A stretch of DNA of 64,000 bases from Avipropionibacterium sp050157065 (GTDB lineage: Bacteria > Actinomycetota > Actinomycetes > Propionibacteriales > Propionibacteriaceae): assembly GCA_050157065.1 (NCBI GenBank), contig CP189573.1; one strand, written 5' to 3'. This document shows positions 26,251 through 35,307 of this stretch, one piece after another. The stretch's first letter is position 1. Each line of letters opens with the position of its first letter. The notes below the pieces were generated by a model. The model did no database searches. It was not told the DNA's origin and was given only the letters and a program-made list of their open reading frames with translations. Both the position numbers and the translations under genes were made by a program.

Positions 26251-28081
26251 GGGCCAACGCGTGAAGGGCGCCGCGGGCGAGAAGCTGGGCCCGGCCACCA
26301 CGATCCGGCTGTTCCTGCTGTGGATCTCGATCGCGTTCAAGGCCTCGCCCGGTCTCGCCACGTTCCTGTGCCTGGCCACGGTCGGCTCGGCGGCCCTGGC
26401 GCCCTTCAGCGTGTACGGGGTGAAGCTGGCGGTGGACGGCCTCACCCGGGGCAGCTCGGTGTGGCCGGGCCTAGTCGTGGTGGCGGTGGCGCTGCTGCTG
26501 ACCGCGCTCAGCCGTGCGGTGTCCGGCCCGGCGGGCGACACCCTCGACGACCGGGTCCACCTGTACGTCCACGACGACCTGATCAGGTTGACCGCCGGGC
26601 TCCCCGGCATCGGACACCACGAGCATCCCGCACTGTCCGACCGGGTGGCACTGATCGAGCGTGATGCCCACCGACTGGTCGGGGTGTGGCGGATGTTCTC
26701 GCTGATCGGTGCCGTGGCCGGATCGCTCGCGCTGGTCACCATGCTGTCGACGGTGTCGCCTTGGCTGAACCTGTTGTTGGTGCTGGCACTCGGCGTGACG
26801 TCGATCCAGGCGGTCTCGCAGGCCCGCCTCGAAAGCCTGTGGCGTGGCAATGAACGGTTCCGTCGGCTCGGGACGAAGATCGTCGACGTGCTGACCACGA
26901 TCACCGCGGGCGTCGAGGTGCGTGCCTTCGGGCTCCGCCGGCCCCTGCTCGCGGTCGCCGCCGAGGGCCACGAGATGCACCACCGGCCGATCCGTGACAT
27001 CACCCGTCGCTACGCCGGCTGGGCGATCGTCGGTTGGATCGTGTACGGCGTCGGCTTCGCGGCGGCCATGGTCTGGCTCGTGGCACGCGCCGCCGACGGG
27101 CAGGCGACGGTCGGCGACGTCACCCTGCTGGTCCTGATCGGACCGCAGATCAACACCACGGCACGGTCGATCACCAGCAGCTGGACCATGCTGATCCAGA
27201 CGATTGCGGTGTTCGCCCGCTACCAGTGGCTGCGCGACTACGCCCGTGAGCACGACTGGTCGACGAGCGTGGCCCTGCCCCCGAGCAGGCTGCGTGAGGG
27301 GATCCGTTTCGACCACGTCGACTTCGCGTACCCGGGCGAGGAGGGGAAGGAGCAACCGCGGCAGGCGTTGACCGACGTCGACCTGCTGCTGCCGGCGGGG
27401 CGGACCGTCGCGTTCGTCGGCGACAACGGCGCCGGCAAGTCGACCCTGGGCAAGCTGCTGGCCCGGCTGTACGACCCCACCTCCGGCGCCGTCCGGGTCG
27501 ACGGTGTCGCGTTGTCGGAGCTCAGGCCGGTGGCCTGGCGAGAACGGGTGTCGGCCGGCTTCCAGGACTTCGCGACCCTGGAGTTCTTGGCCTCCGAGGC
27601 CATCGGCGTCGGGGCACTGGACCATCGCGACGACGCCGGGCTCATCGACCGTGCGGTCGACACCGGGCAGGCGCGGGCGGTGGTGTCGGAGCTCACCAAG
27701 GGGCTCGACACCCAACTCGGCCGCCAGTTCACCGACGGCGCCGGACTGTCCGGCGGACAGTGGCAACGCCTTGCGCTGGCCCGCGCCTTCATGCGGCAGG
27801 ACCCGCTGCTGATGCTGCTCGACGAGCCGACGGCAGCACTCGACCCGGAGGCCGAGGCGTTGGTCTACACCGAGTACGGCCGGGTCGCCCGGCGGCTGGC
27901 CCGGGAGACAGGTGCGGTCACGATCCTGGTGTCGCACCGGTTCTCGACGGTACGGATGGCCGACCTGATCGTGGTCGTGGCCGACGGTCGGATCGCCGAG
28001 GTCGGCACCCACGCCGAGCTGGTGGGCAAGGGCGGCCGGTACGCCGAACTGTTCGACCTGCAGGCCAGCGCCTACCGCTGA
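26228..28081 (+). CDS. ABC exporter, fused membrane and ATPase subunit 2
   Basis: A 617-residue half-transporter, partner of the gene upstream. The membrane domain has five to six helices; the ATPase has Walker A GDNGAGKST (near 397), signature GLSGGQWQRLALARAF (near 507) and Walker B LLMLLDEPTAALD (near 527). Three in-frame starts exist: ATG 26228, ATG 26243 and GTG 26261. The tandem repeat before it puts ATG 26228 in an ATGA overlap with the stop of a five-codon frame. Both subunits keep the catalytic Glu after Walker B, so neither ATPase site is obviously degenerate. Confidence 0.88.
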   Translation: MKGSHMKGGQRVKGAAGEKLGPATTIRLFLLWISIAFKASPGLATFLCLATVGSAALAPFSVYGVKLAVDGLTRGSSVWPGLVVVAVALLLTALSRAVSGPAGDTLDDRVHLYVHDDLIRLTAGLPGIGHHEHPALSDRVALIERDAHRLVGVWRMFSLIGAVAGSLALVTMLSTVSPWLNLLLVLALGVTSIQAVSQARLESLWRGNERFRRLGTKIVDVLTTITAGVEVRAFGLRRPLLAVAAEGHEMHHRPIRDITRRYAGWAIVGWIVYGVGFAAAMVWLVARAADGQATVGDVTLLVLIGPQINTTARSITSSWTMLIQTIAVFARYQWLRDYAREHDWSTSVALPPSRLREGIRFDHVDFAYPGEEGKEQPRQALTDVDLLLPAGRTVAFVGDNGAGKSTLGKLLARLYDPTSGAVRVDGVALSELRPVAWRERVSAGFQDFATLEFLASEAIGVGALDHRDDAGLIDRAVDTGQARAVVSELTKGLDTQLGRQFTDGAGLSGGQWQRLALARAFMRQDPLLMLLDEPTAALDPEAEALVYTEYGRVARRLARETGAVTILVSHRFSTVRMADLIVVVADGRIAEVGTHAELVGKGGRYAELFDLQASAYR

Positions 28082-28090
28082 ACAGGCTGC

Positions 28091-28716
28091 TCAGATGAGC
28101 CGATAGGACAGGTAGCGCGCTGTGATGGTGGTGAGGATGCCCCACAGCTGCTCCTGGTCGAGCTGCTCGCTGAACGCGGGAGCGTCGGGAAAGGCGAACT
28201 CGGCGTGCCGCCAGAGGACGACGTTGGCTCGGTTGGTGAAGGTGGAGTTCACCCACAGGCCGTCGAGGTCCGGCCACGCCGCGTGGATGGCTCGGGCCCA
28301 CCGGCGACAGGTCGAGCGCGGCGCTGCGGCGAGCGCCGCCCCGGCGCCGTTCGTGAGCGCCCAGTCATCGGTGAGGCCGAGCAGTCGCAATGGTCGAACG
28401 GGCGACCAGGAGGTGGCGCGTGGCCGCCCTGCGCCGGGTCGATGGCCCTGGTGGCTCCGAACGCCTCGACGATGGCGGTGGTCAGGTCAGTCGCTGTGTA
28501 GGAGACGCCGTGGGCCGGGTGCACGGCGGGTGGGGGCGGATGTGGGTCCCAGCGCATCAGCGGTGCCGGGCCCCACTGTCGCAAGGCGTTCCAAGCCAGC
28601 ACGTGGTCCCCGACGGTGCGGTGCACGCGCCACAGCACGGGCGTGACGGTTCGCACGTCCCCGGATGCGCGAACGAGGTCGGTCGGAGGGTTCGCGGGAA
28701 CCTTCGGTCGGATCAC
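28091..28716 (-). pseudogene. RES-domain toxin, frameshifted
   Basis: RES toxins degrade or phosphorolyse NAD+ to arrest growth. From GTG 28716 the first frame shows VLWRVHRTVGDHVLAWNALR, GVSYTATDLTTAIVEAFGAT and then unrelated residues. The other frame resumes with SWSPVRPLRLLGLTDDWALT, NGAGAALAAAPRSTCRRWAR and GLWVNSTFTNRANVVLW, to a stop at 28091. The join is near 28412-28426 and needs one base added or removed. The R/E/S family positions (WR, E of IVEAFG, Ser of WVNSTF) are split across the break, so the product as read would be inactive. Its GTG overlaps the antitoxin stop (GTGA). Confidence 0.8.
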
Positions 28717-29327
28717 CAGCGACCCAGTGCCGTGAGGAGATCCCCGACGGCACTCGGGGGACCGCCCGCCAGCAGGTGATCCAGTGGGCTCCGGTCGGCC
28801 AGCTCAGCGTTCGGAAGCGTCATGAATGCCTCGACCGTGAGCGGATGCATGTCGGTCGGGATGGCCGGCACGATGTGGCGGAGACCGGGGAGCGCGTCCC
28901 CGTCATCGGTGACCTGCCACGTCGGAATGCGCCGGCGATGACCCACAGTGACCGCGTACAGGCTGTGGTCGCCGATCCGGTGGGAGATGCGCGACCGTGA
29001 CACGCCGAGACGTCGAGCGGCCTCATCCAGCTCCATCGTGCCGTCGACCAGGTCACGCAAGGTCCTGGCCGAGGCGACCGTCCGGGCACGGCTCGTCTTG
29101 GCCGCCGAGAACTGGTCCAACGCCTCAGCGGCTTCGGGGCCACCGTGCTCCACGAGGTGCTCGACCGCTGCCGCGGTGAGGGGGGTGGACCCAGGAATCG
29201 GCACCGCTCCGAGCTCGGCGTCGATCTCGTCCGGGCTCAGGTCGCCGAAGTGTCGTTGCAGGACCTCAGCAGCCGTCATCATGCGCACATCTATGACGCG
29301 CTGCTGAGAGTGTGCACTCCACGTCAT
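28713..29327 (-). CDS. RES-toxin antitoxin (Xre/MbcA/ParS-like)
   Basis: A protein of up to 204 residues that should bind and neutralise the RES toxin and repress the operon. The middle contains a helix-turn-helix (LDEAARRLGVSRSRISHRIG). The C-terminal part (LTVEAFMTLPNAELADRSPL, DHLLAGG) has the shape of the toxin-binding domain of RES antitoxins. Two starts are possible: ATG 29327, which shares one base with the recQ stop (TGATG), and ATG 29282, where homology appears to begin. The stop overlaps the toxin GTG. It stays intact although the toxin is broken, which would be tolerated. Confidence 0.8.
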   Translation of the reverse strand: MTWSAHSQQRVIDVRMMTAAEVLQRHFGDLSPDEIDAELGAVPIPGSTPLTAAAVEHLVEHGGPEAAEALDQFSAAKTSRARTVASARTLRDLVDGTMELDEAARRLGVSRSRISHRIGDHSLYAVTVGHRRRIPTWQVTDDGDALPGLRHIVPAIPTDMHPLTVEAFMTLPNAELADRSPLDHLLAGGPPSAVGDLLTALGRW

Positions 29328-31435
29328 CAGCCCACACTCCGGTGGATCAGCAGCGGCAGCACCCGTGAGGCGCCGGCGTCGCGCAGCGCGGCGGTCGCGA
29401 CGGTGACCGGCCAGCCGCTGGCGCTGCGGTCGACCACCAGCAGCACCACCCGGCCCCGTACGGCGTCGGGCTCCGGCACGGTGATCGCCGACCGCCAGTG
29501 TGCGGCCTCGTCGGGCCCGGTCAGGTCGTCGGCCGGCGCCGGGCCGGACACCTCGATCTCGGCCCGGTCCAACCGACCGACGCCTGCGAGCCGTTCACCG
29601 ACAGCGGTCGCGACACCGTCCAGTGCGGTGGTCGTCCGCAGTGGCACCACCACCTCCGGCCGTTCGGCCCAGTCCGACTTCCAGCGCGCCAGCACACCGA
29701 CGGCCGCGTCGGCCAGCTCCCCGGTCGCCGCCTCGTCGCCGCGACTCGACGCAGCCAAGGTCTCGGCCCACTCGGGCGCGTCCGCGTGCACCAGCACCCG
29801 CCCCTCGTCGGCCATCAACCCGGCCGGGATCCGGCCCCGCGCCCCGAACGAACCGCCGGGCCACATCTTCCGCGGCTCCAGCAGCTGCGACCGTGCCCGC
29901 AACCCGGTCGCGATCGTGCGTACGGTCTCGATCGACGGCTCCTCACCCAGCGGGTCGGGCAGCACGTCCAGGCACACCGAGCAGCGGCCACACGGTGCCG
30001 CGGTCGGGTCGTCCAAGGACTCCTGCAACAGCTGCATCAGACAGCGTCGGCCACGCGTGTAGTCGCGCATGATGTCGGCCTCCCGCTTGCGGGTCGCGAC
30101 CACCGACTCGTAGTGCTCGTGGTCGTACGCCCAGTCCTTCCCGGTGGCGAGCCAGCCGTCGCGGGTCCGGTCGACCGCACCGTCGACGGCCAACTGCTTC
30201 ACCATCAACTCGACCTTGGTCCGCCGCAGCCCCGTCTCGGCCTCCAGTGCCGGCACGCTGAGCGGCCCGTCCGCCTCGCGCAGGGCGGTCAGCAGGCGGC
30301 TCATCTGATCGGGGTCGGGGATGCTGGCGGTGGCGAAGTAGTCCCAGATGCCGTCGTCGGACGGGGACGGCAGCAGCACCACCGCGGCGTGGTCGATGCC
30401 ACGGCCGGCGCGGCCCACCTGCTGGTAGTACGACACCGGCGAGGCGGGGGACCCGACGTGCACCACGAACCCGAGGTCGGGCTTGTCGTAGCCCATCCCG
30501 AGCGCCGACGTCGCCACCAGCGCCTTCAGCCGGTTGGCGAGCAGGTCGTCCTCGAGCCGTTCCCGCTCGTCGGAGCCGAGTTGGCCGTGGTAAGCCGCCA
30601 CCGGCACCGCGTCGCCGTGGACCGTGCGGATCGCCTCGGTCAACCGCTCCGCGTCGGCGACCGTGAGGGTGTAGACGATGCCCGACCCGGCGAGCTTCGG
30701 CAGGTGGTCGACGACCCAGCCGTACCGCCGCAGTGGGTCGAGCCGGTTGATCACCGACAGTTGCAGGCTCGCCCGGGCCAGCGGGCCGCGCAGCACCAGG
30801 GTGTCGCTGCCGAGCTGGGCGGCGACGTCGTCGGTGACCCGCTGGTTGGCGGTCGCGGTGGTCGCCAGCACCGGGGTCGCCGGATTCAGGTGCTGCAGCA
30901 GGTCGGCCACCCGCCGGTAGTCGGGACGGAAGTCGTGGCCCCAGTCGGAGATCGCGTGCGCCTCGTCGATCACCAACAACCCGATCTCCCCGGCCAGCGC
31001 GTCGAGCACCCGGGCGCCGAAGGTCGGGTTGGCGAGCCGCTCGGGGGAGACCAGCACCAGGTCGAGGTTGTCCTCGGCGAGGTCGGCCTCGATCGCCTCC
31101 CAGTCACCGATGTTCGAGGAGTTGATGGTCGCCGCGTTCAACCCCGCCCGCCGGGCCGCGGTCACCTGGTCCCGCATCAGCGACAGCAACGGACTCACCA
31201 CCAGCGTCGGCCCGGCCCCCTCGGACCGGCGCAACGCGGTGGTCACCCAGTAGACCGCCGACTTGCCCCAGCCGGTGCGCTGCACCACCAGCACCCGTGC
31301 ACCGGCCTGCCCTTCGGGCACCGGGGCGATCAGGTGGTCGACCGCGGTGGCCTGGTCGTCGCGGAGCTCGGCCCCCGGGCCGGCCAGCGACTCGATGACG
31401 GTACGGGTGATCGGCAGCTCAGCGCTCGAAGTCAT
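29327..31435 (-). CDS. RecQ-family DNA helicase with C-terminal phosphoribosyltransferase-like domain
   Basis: A 702-residue ATP-dependent helicase. Walker A is GWGKS (55-59), DEAH at 157-160, then the helicase C motifs (AYHGQLGSDER, ATSALGMGYDKPD, YYQQVGRAGRG). The RecQ zinc cysteines are in RRCLMQLLQES and CGRCSVC. Instead of a standard HRDC domain, the C-terminus ends in a fold like a phosphoribosyltransferase (GRVVLLVVDRSASGWPVTVA, ALRDAGASRVLPLLI), a form seen in actinobacteria. ATG 31435 follows TAGGTT by 6 bases. It shares its stop with the start of the RES antitoxin, making a helicase-antitoxin-toxin operon. Confidence 0.88.
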   Translation of the reverse strand: MTSSAELPITRTVIESLAGPGAELRDDQATAVDHLIAPVPEGQAGARVLVVQRTGWGKSAVYWVTTALRRSEGAGPTLVVSPLLSLMRDQVTAARRAGLNAATINSSNIGDWEAIEADLAEDNLDLVLVSPERLANPTFGARVLDALAGEIGLLVIDEAHAISDWGHDFRPDYRRVADLLQHLNPATPVLATTATANQRVTDDVAAQLGSDTLVLRGPLARASLQLSVINRLDPLRRYGWVVDHLPKLAGSGIVYTLTVADAERLTEAIRTVHGDAVPVAAYHGQLGSDERERLEDDLLANRLKALVATSALGMGYDKPDLGFVVHVGSPASPVSYYQQVGRAGRGIDHAAVVLLPSPSDDGIWDYFATASIPDPDQMSRLLTALREADGPLSVPALEAETGLRRTKVELMVKQLAVDGAVDRTRDGWLATGKDWAYDHEHYESVVATRKREADIMRDYTRGRRCLMQLLQESLDDPTAAPCGRCSVCLDVLPDPLGEEPSIETVRTIATGLRARSQLLEPRKMWPGGSFGARGRIPAGLMADEGRVLVHADAPEWAETLAASSRGDEAATGELADAAVGVLARWKSDWAERPEVVVPLRTTTALDGVATAVGERLAGVGRLDRAEIEVSGPAPADDLTGPDEAAHWRSAITVPEPDAVRGRVVLLVVDRSASGWPVTVATAALRDAGASRVLPLLIHRSVG

Positions 31436-31441
31436 GGCACC

Positions 31442-31447
31442 AACCTA
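31442..31447 (-). promoter_or_regulatory. -10 TAGGTT, leaderless start of recQ operon
   Basis: TAGGTT on the minus strand, 6 bases before ATG 31435. Confidence 0.5.
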
Positions 31448-31478
31448 GGAGCCGGCACCGACACCGCGCCCGACAGCC

Positions 31479-31487
31479 TGTGGACAA
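31479..31487 (-). promoter_or_regulatory. DnaA box TTGTCCACA
   Basis: A perfect DnaA box on the minus strand between the divergent recQ and aldo/keto reductase genes. A lone box could give DnaA-linked control of recQ or be chance. Confidence 0.4.
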
Positions 31488-31527
31488 GTTGCCGGCGCCA
31501 CCACTTCCCGCCGACCGGCGATGAGCC

Positions 31528-31533
31528 TAGATT
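31528..31533 (+). promoter_or_regulatory. -10 TAGATT, leaderless start of aldo/keto reductase gene
   Basis: TAGATT lies 7 bases before ATG 31541. Confidence 0.5.
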
Positions 31534-31540
31534 TGCGTCC

Positions 31541-32407
31541 ATGGAGACTCGTCGGTTGGGCCGGACCGGCCACCAGACATCCGTCCTCGTCCTCGGCGCG
31601 GCCGCGTTCGCGTCGGTCGACCAGGCCACCGCCGACAGGTCGATCCGGTACGCCCTCGACGCCGGCATCAACCACATCGACACCGCCGCCGACTACGGCG
31701 ACGCCGAGCTGCGCCTCGGTCCGTGGATGCCGCAGATCCGCAAGGACGTGTTCCTGGCGACCAAGACCCTGCAGCGCACTGCCGAGGCTGCCTGGGTCGA
31801 GATCAACGCGTCCTTGGAACGGCTGCAGACCGATCACCTGGACCTGATCCAGATCCATTCGGTCAACGACCTCGACACGTTGGACACGGTCTTCGCCAAA
31901 GGTGGCGTGGTCGAGGCCGTCACCCGGGCCAAGGACGAAGGGATCGCTTCCTGGGTAGGGATCACCGGACACACCGAGATGGCGCCGGTGGTACACGCGG
32001 AGGCGTTGCGGCGCCACGACTTCGACTCGGTGCTGACCCCGCTGAACCCGCGCCTGCACCGCGACCCGGAGTTCGCCGACAACTACGCCGCGCTGGTGGA
32101 GTTGATCACCGGGCGGGACGTCGCATTGCGGGTGATCAAGGCGGCCGCACGGCGACCGTGGCATGACGGTGAGCGCGAGGGATCCACCTGGTACAAGCCG
32201 TTCACCGAACATCGTTTCCTGACTGCCGTGTTGGCCTGGCTGCTCGACGGTCACCCCGAGGTGCACGGGCTGGCCACCGCCGGTGAGGTGTCGCTGCTCG
32301 AACCACTGGTCACCGCCGAACGGGCGCGGCACGCGATCACTCCCGAGCAGGCCGAAGACCTGTTGGCCGAGGTCGCCGACTACGCGTCGCCGTTCGTCCG
32401 TCGCTGA
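31541..32407 (+). CDS. Aldo/keto reductase
   Basis: A 288-residue NADPH-dependent oxidoreductase with the (beta/alpha)8 fold. Visible motifs are METRRLGRTGHQTSVLVLG at the start, INHIDTAADYGDAELRLG with the catalytic Asp and Tyr, FLATKTLQRT with the Lys, and DLIQIHSVNDL with the His. The C-terminal cofactor region is divergent, as in the short YgdS-like aldo/keto reductases of actinobacteria. ATG 31541 follows TAGATT by 7 bases. Substrate unknown. Confidence 0.87.
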   Translation: METRRLGRTGHQTSVLVLGAAAFASVDQATADRSIRYALDAGINHIDTAADYGDAELRLGPWMPQIRKDVFLATKTLQRTAEAAWVEINASLERLQTDHLDLIQIHSVNDLDTLDTVFAKGGVVEAVTRAKDEGIASWVGITGHTEMAPVVHAEALRRHDFDSVLTPLNPRLHRDPEFADNYAALVELITGRDVALRVIKAAARRPWHDGEREGSTWYKPFTEHRFLTAVLAWLLDGHPEVHGLATAGEVSLLEPLVTAERARHAITPEQAEDLLAEVADYASPFVRR

Positions 32408-32530
32408 CCGGCCCGGTCCGGAAAGAATGCTGACATCCGGTGCGCCACCGATGTCGAGAACCCGATCCCGGCTCCGTCCCCGGTACGAGAGGCGGCACCG
32501 GACCGCACCACACCACAGGAGATGATCACC

Positions 32531-32938
32531 ATGGCCAAGTACCTGTTGCTGAAGCACTACCGCGGCGCCCCCGAGGGGCTGGTCGACACGCCGATGGAGC
32601 AGTGGGCCCCCGACGAGGTCACCGCCCACATCCAGTTCATGGAGGACTTCGCCGACCGGCTGCGGCGCACCGGCGAGTACGTCGACAGCCAGGCCCTCGC
32701 CCCGGAGGGGGAGTGGGTGCGGTTCGACGGTCCCGGGCGACCACCGGCCACCGACGGGCCGTTCGCCGAGACCAAGGACCTGATCGCCGGGTGGATGGCG
32801 ATCGACGTCGACTCACGGAGCCGGGCGTACGAGCTCGCCGCCGAGTTGTCCGCCGCCCCCGGGGCCGGTGGCGAACCGATCGGCGAATGGCTCGAGGTCC
32901 GACCCTTCATGGGTGAGGCCCCCACCGTCACCGAGTGA
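32531..32938 (+). CDS. YCII/DGPF-domain protein (ECF42 partner)
   Basis: A 135-residue small protein of the YCII-related DGPF family: KYLLLKHYRG at the start and the diagnostic TDGPFAETKDLIAGWMAIDV. GGAG lies 9 bases before ATG 32531, which is preferred over ATG 32522. Such proteins are nearly always next to an ECF42 sigma factor, as here (one base apart), and probably signal to it or are its output; the biochemistry is unknown. A second pair lies just downstream in the opposite orientation. Confidence 0.87.
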   Translation: MAKYLLLKHYRGAPEGLVDTPMEQWAPDEVTAHIQFMEDFADRLRRTGEYVDSQALAPEGEWVRFDGPGRPPATDGPFAETKDLIAGWMAIDVDSRSRAYELAAELSAAPGAGGEPIGEWLEVRPFMGEAPTVTE

Positions 32939-32939
32939 C

Positions 32940-34085
32940 ATGGTCGACGCGGAACGGCTCCGGGACCTGATTCCCGGGGCGATCGGAGTCCTCGTCCGGC
33001 GCGGTGCAGACTTCGCGTCGGCCGAGGACGCCGTGTCGGAGGCCCTGCTGGAGGCGCTGCAGGCGTGGCCCGAGGGGGAGCCCCGCGACCCGTGGGCCTG
33101 GCTGGTCACCGTCGCCTGGCGCAAGTTCCTCGACGGGGTCCGCGCCGAATCGTCCCGGCGGGCCCGCGAGCTGCGGGTCCACGCCGAACCGTCGCCGGCC
33201 GAGGTCGGCGACTTCGACGACAGCCTCGAGCTGTACGTCCGGTGCGCCCATCCGGCCCTCAGCCCCGCCTCGGCTGTCGCGTTGACGCTGCGGGCGGTCG
33301 GTGGGCTGACGACCCGGCAGATCGCCGAGGCCTACGCCGTACCGGAGTCGACGATGGCGCAGCGGATCAGCCGCGCCAAACGGGTCGTCGCCGAGCACCG
33401 GTTGACCGAACCGGGCGACCTCCGCGTCGTGCTCAAGGTGCTCTACCTGGTGTTCAACGAGGGCCATTCGGGCGAGGTCGACCTGGTCGCCGAGGCGATC
33501 CGGCTGACGCGCCGGCTCGCGGCCGCGGTCGACGACCCGGAGGTGCACGGCCTGTTGGCGTTGATGCTGTTGCACCATGCCCGGCGAGCCGCGCGGACCG
33601 ATGACGTGGGCCGGCTGGTGCCGCTGGTCGACCAGGACCGGACGTGCTGGGACACCGCGATGATCACCGAGGGGGTCGAGGTGTTGCAGGCCGCGCTGGC
33701 CCATGATCAACTGGGCAGCTACCAGGCTCAGGCCGCGATCGCCGCCCTGCACGCCGACGCTCCCACCGCCGCCGAGACCGACTGGCCCCAGATCGTGGAG
33801 TGGTACGACGAACTGCTCCGGTTCGACGACGGCCCCATCGTACGGCTCAACCGGGCGGTCGCGGTCGGGGAGGCCGACGGACCCCGGGCCGGGCTCGCAG
33901 CACTGGCCGACCTCGATCCGGCGACACCGCGGTATCTCGCCGCAACTGCACACCTGCAAGGAAAGTCAGGTGATCACGCCCGGGCTGCGGAGCTGTACAC
34001 CGCGGCGGCCCGGGCGGCGACGAACGCGGCCGAACGTGATCACCTCATCCGGCAGGCCACTCGCCTCCGGCACCCAGCGAGTTGA
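32940..34085 (+). CDS. ECF42-type RNA polymerase sigma factor with TPR C-terminus
   Basis: A 381-residue alternative sigma factor. The sigma2 region is DFASAEDAVSEALLEALQAW, PWAWLVTVAWRKFLDGVR; sigma4 is LTTRQIAEAYAVPESTMAQR, ISRAKRVV. Unlike classic ECF factors it has a C-terminal helical repeat domain of about 200 residues (VLYLVFNEGHSG, PIVRLNRAVAVGE), characteristic of ECF42, which has no anti-sigma factor and is regulated through that domain. ATG 32940 is one base past the DGPF gene stop. The last 41 bases overlap those of a second ECF42 gene on the other strand. Confidence 0.9.
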   Translation: MVDAERLRDLIPGAIGVLVRRGADFASAEDAVSEALLEALQAWPEGEPRDPWAWLVTVAWRKFLDGVRAESSRRARELRVHAEPSPAEVGDFDDSLELYVRCAHPALSPASAVALTLRAVGGLTTRQIAEAYAVPESTMAQRISRAKRVVAEHRLTEPGDLRVVLKVLYLVFNEGHSGEVDLVAEAIRLTRRLAAAVDDPEVHGLLALMLLHHARRAARTDDVGRLVPLVDQDRTCWDTAMITEGVEVLQAALAHDQLGSYQAQAAIAALHADAPTAAETDWPQIVEWYDELLRFDDGPIVRLNRAVAVGEADGPRAGLAALADLDPATPRYLAATAHLQGKSGDHARAAELYTAAARAATNAAERDHLIRQATRLRHPAS

Positions 34086-35307
34086 TCTTGGCCTGCAGCA
34101 CCGACCGTTCCCGTTCGTTGCGACACAGCCGCACCGCCAGCTCGAGTTCGGGGCGTGCCTCCGCGGGCCGGCCCAGCCGGACCAACAACTCACCCCGGAC
34201 CGTCGGCAGCAGGTGCGAGGTGGCGAGCCGCCCGCCGACCGCCAGCTCGTCGACCAGCGGCAGCGCCGCGGCCGGCCCGTGCGCCATCGACACCGCGACG
34301 GCCCGGTTGAGGTCCACGATCGGCGACGGGGTGAGGGTCCCCAGCGCCTCGTACAGCAGCACGATCCGGTCCCAGTCGGTGTCGTCGGTCGACCGCGCGA
34401 CGGCGTGGCACTCCGCGATCGCGGCCTGCAATCCGTACGCCCCGAGCCCGCGGCCCGACCGGCCGGCCATCGCCAGCGCGGCCCCGCCGCGTCGAATCGC
34501 CGACCGGTCCCACCGCCGCCGGTCCTGGTCGGCGAGCAGCACCGGCTCGCCGTCGGGCCCGGTCCGGGCCGGCATCCGGGCCGCGGTCAACTCCAGCAAC
34601 GCCAACAGGCCAAGGGTTTCGTGCTCGTCGGGCAGGATCCGCGCCAGGATCCGGGAGAGCCGGATCGCCTCGCGCACCAGGTCGGTCCTGATCAACGAGT
34701 CACCCGAGGTGGCCGTCGATCCCTCGGTGAAGATCAGGTAGACCACGCCGAGCACGGCGGCCAACCGTTCCCGACGTTCCGCCGGCTCCGGTACGGCGAA
34801 CGGCACCTTGGCCGCGGCCAAGGTCTTCTTGGCCCGGGTGATGCGGGCCTGCACGGTGGCGGTCGGGACCACGAAGGCGCGGGCGATCTCGTCCGAGCCG
34901 AGCCCGCCGACGACCCGCAGCGTCAGCGCCACCTGTGCCTCCGGCTTGAGGGTGGGGTGGCAGGCGGTGAACATCAGCGCCAGCATGTCGTCGTCGATCG
35001 CGTCCGGGTCGTACGACACCTCGCCCACGTCGGTGTGCTCCCGGGCCAGGGCGGCGTACCGGTCGTCGAGTGCGGCCCGCCGACGGTAGGTGTCGATCGC
35101 CCGTCGTTTCCCGACGGTCAACAACCAGCCGTACGGATTCTGCGGGACGCCGTCGCGGGGCCAGGTGACCAACGCCTCGGCCAGGGCCTCCTGGGCGAGA
35201 TCCTCGGCATGCGCGAAGTCGCCGGTGTGGCGGGCCAGGGCGCCCACGATCCGGGCGGACTCGATCCGCCACACCGCCTCGACGGCCTCCCGGCCGCTCC
35301 GACTCAC
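34045..35307 (-). CDS. Second ECF42-type RNA polymerase sigma factor
   Basis: A 420-residue ECF42 factor: sigma2 as FAHAEDLAQEALAEALVTW and NPYGWLLTVGKRRAIDTYR, sigma4 as LGSDEIARAFVVPTATVQAR and ITRAKKTLA, then the TPR-like C-terminal domain (VVYLIFTEGSTAT, SPIVDLNRAVAVSM). The GTG at 35307 overlaps the stop of its DGPF partner (GTGA), so the two are coupled. It is clearly related to, but not a recent copy of, the convergent ECF42 gene at 32940. Confidence 0.9.
   Translation of the reverse strand: MSRSGREAVEAVWRIESARIVGALARHTGDFAHAEDLAQEALAEALVTWPRDGVPQNPYGWLLTVGKRRAIDTYRRRAALDDRYAALAREHTDVGEVSYDPDAIDDDMLALMFTACHPTLKPEAQVALTLRVVGGLGSDEIARAFVVPTATVQARITRAKKTLAAAKVPFAVPEPAERRERLAAVLGVVYLIFTEGSTATSGDSLIRTDLVREAIRLSRILARILPDEHETLGLLALLELTAARMPARTGPDGEPVLLADQDRRRWDRSAIRRGGAALAMAGRSGRGLGAYGLQAAIAECHAVARSTDDTDWDRIVLLYEALGTLTPSPIVDLNRAVAVSMAHGPAAALPLVDELAVGGRLATSHLLPTVRGELLVRLGRPAEARPELELAVRLCRNERERSVLQAKINSLGAGGEWPAG

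Noticed and set aside
29498..31540. An open frame running into the aldo/keto reductase from far upstream
   Set aside because: The upstream 680 codons are antisense to recQ with no homology; the reductase has its own TAGATT and ATG at 31541.
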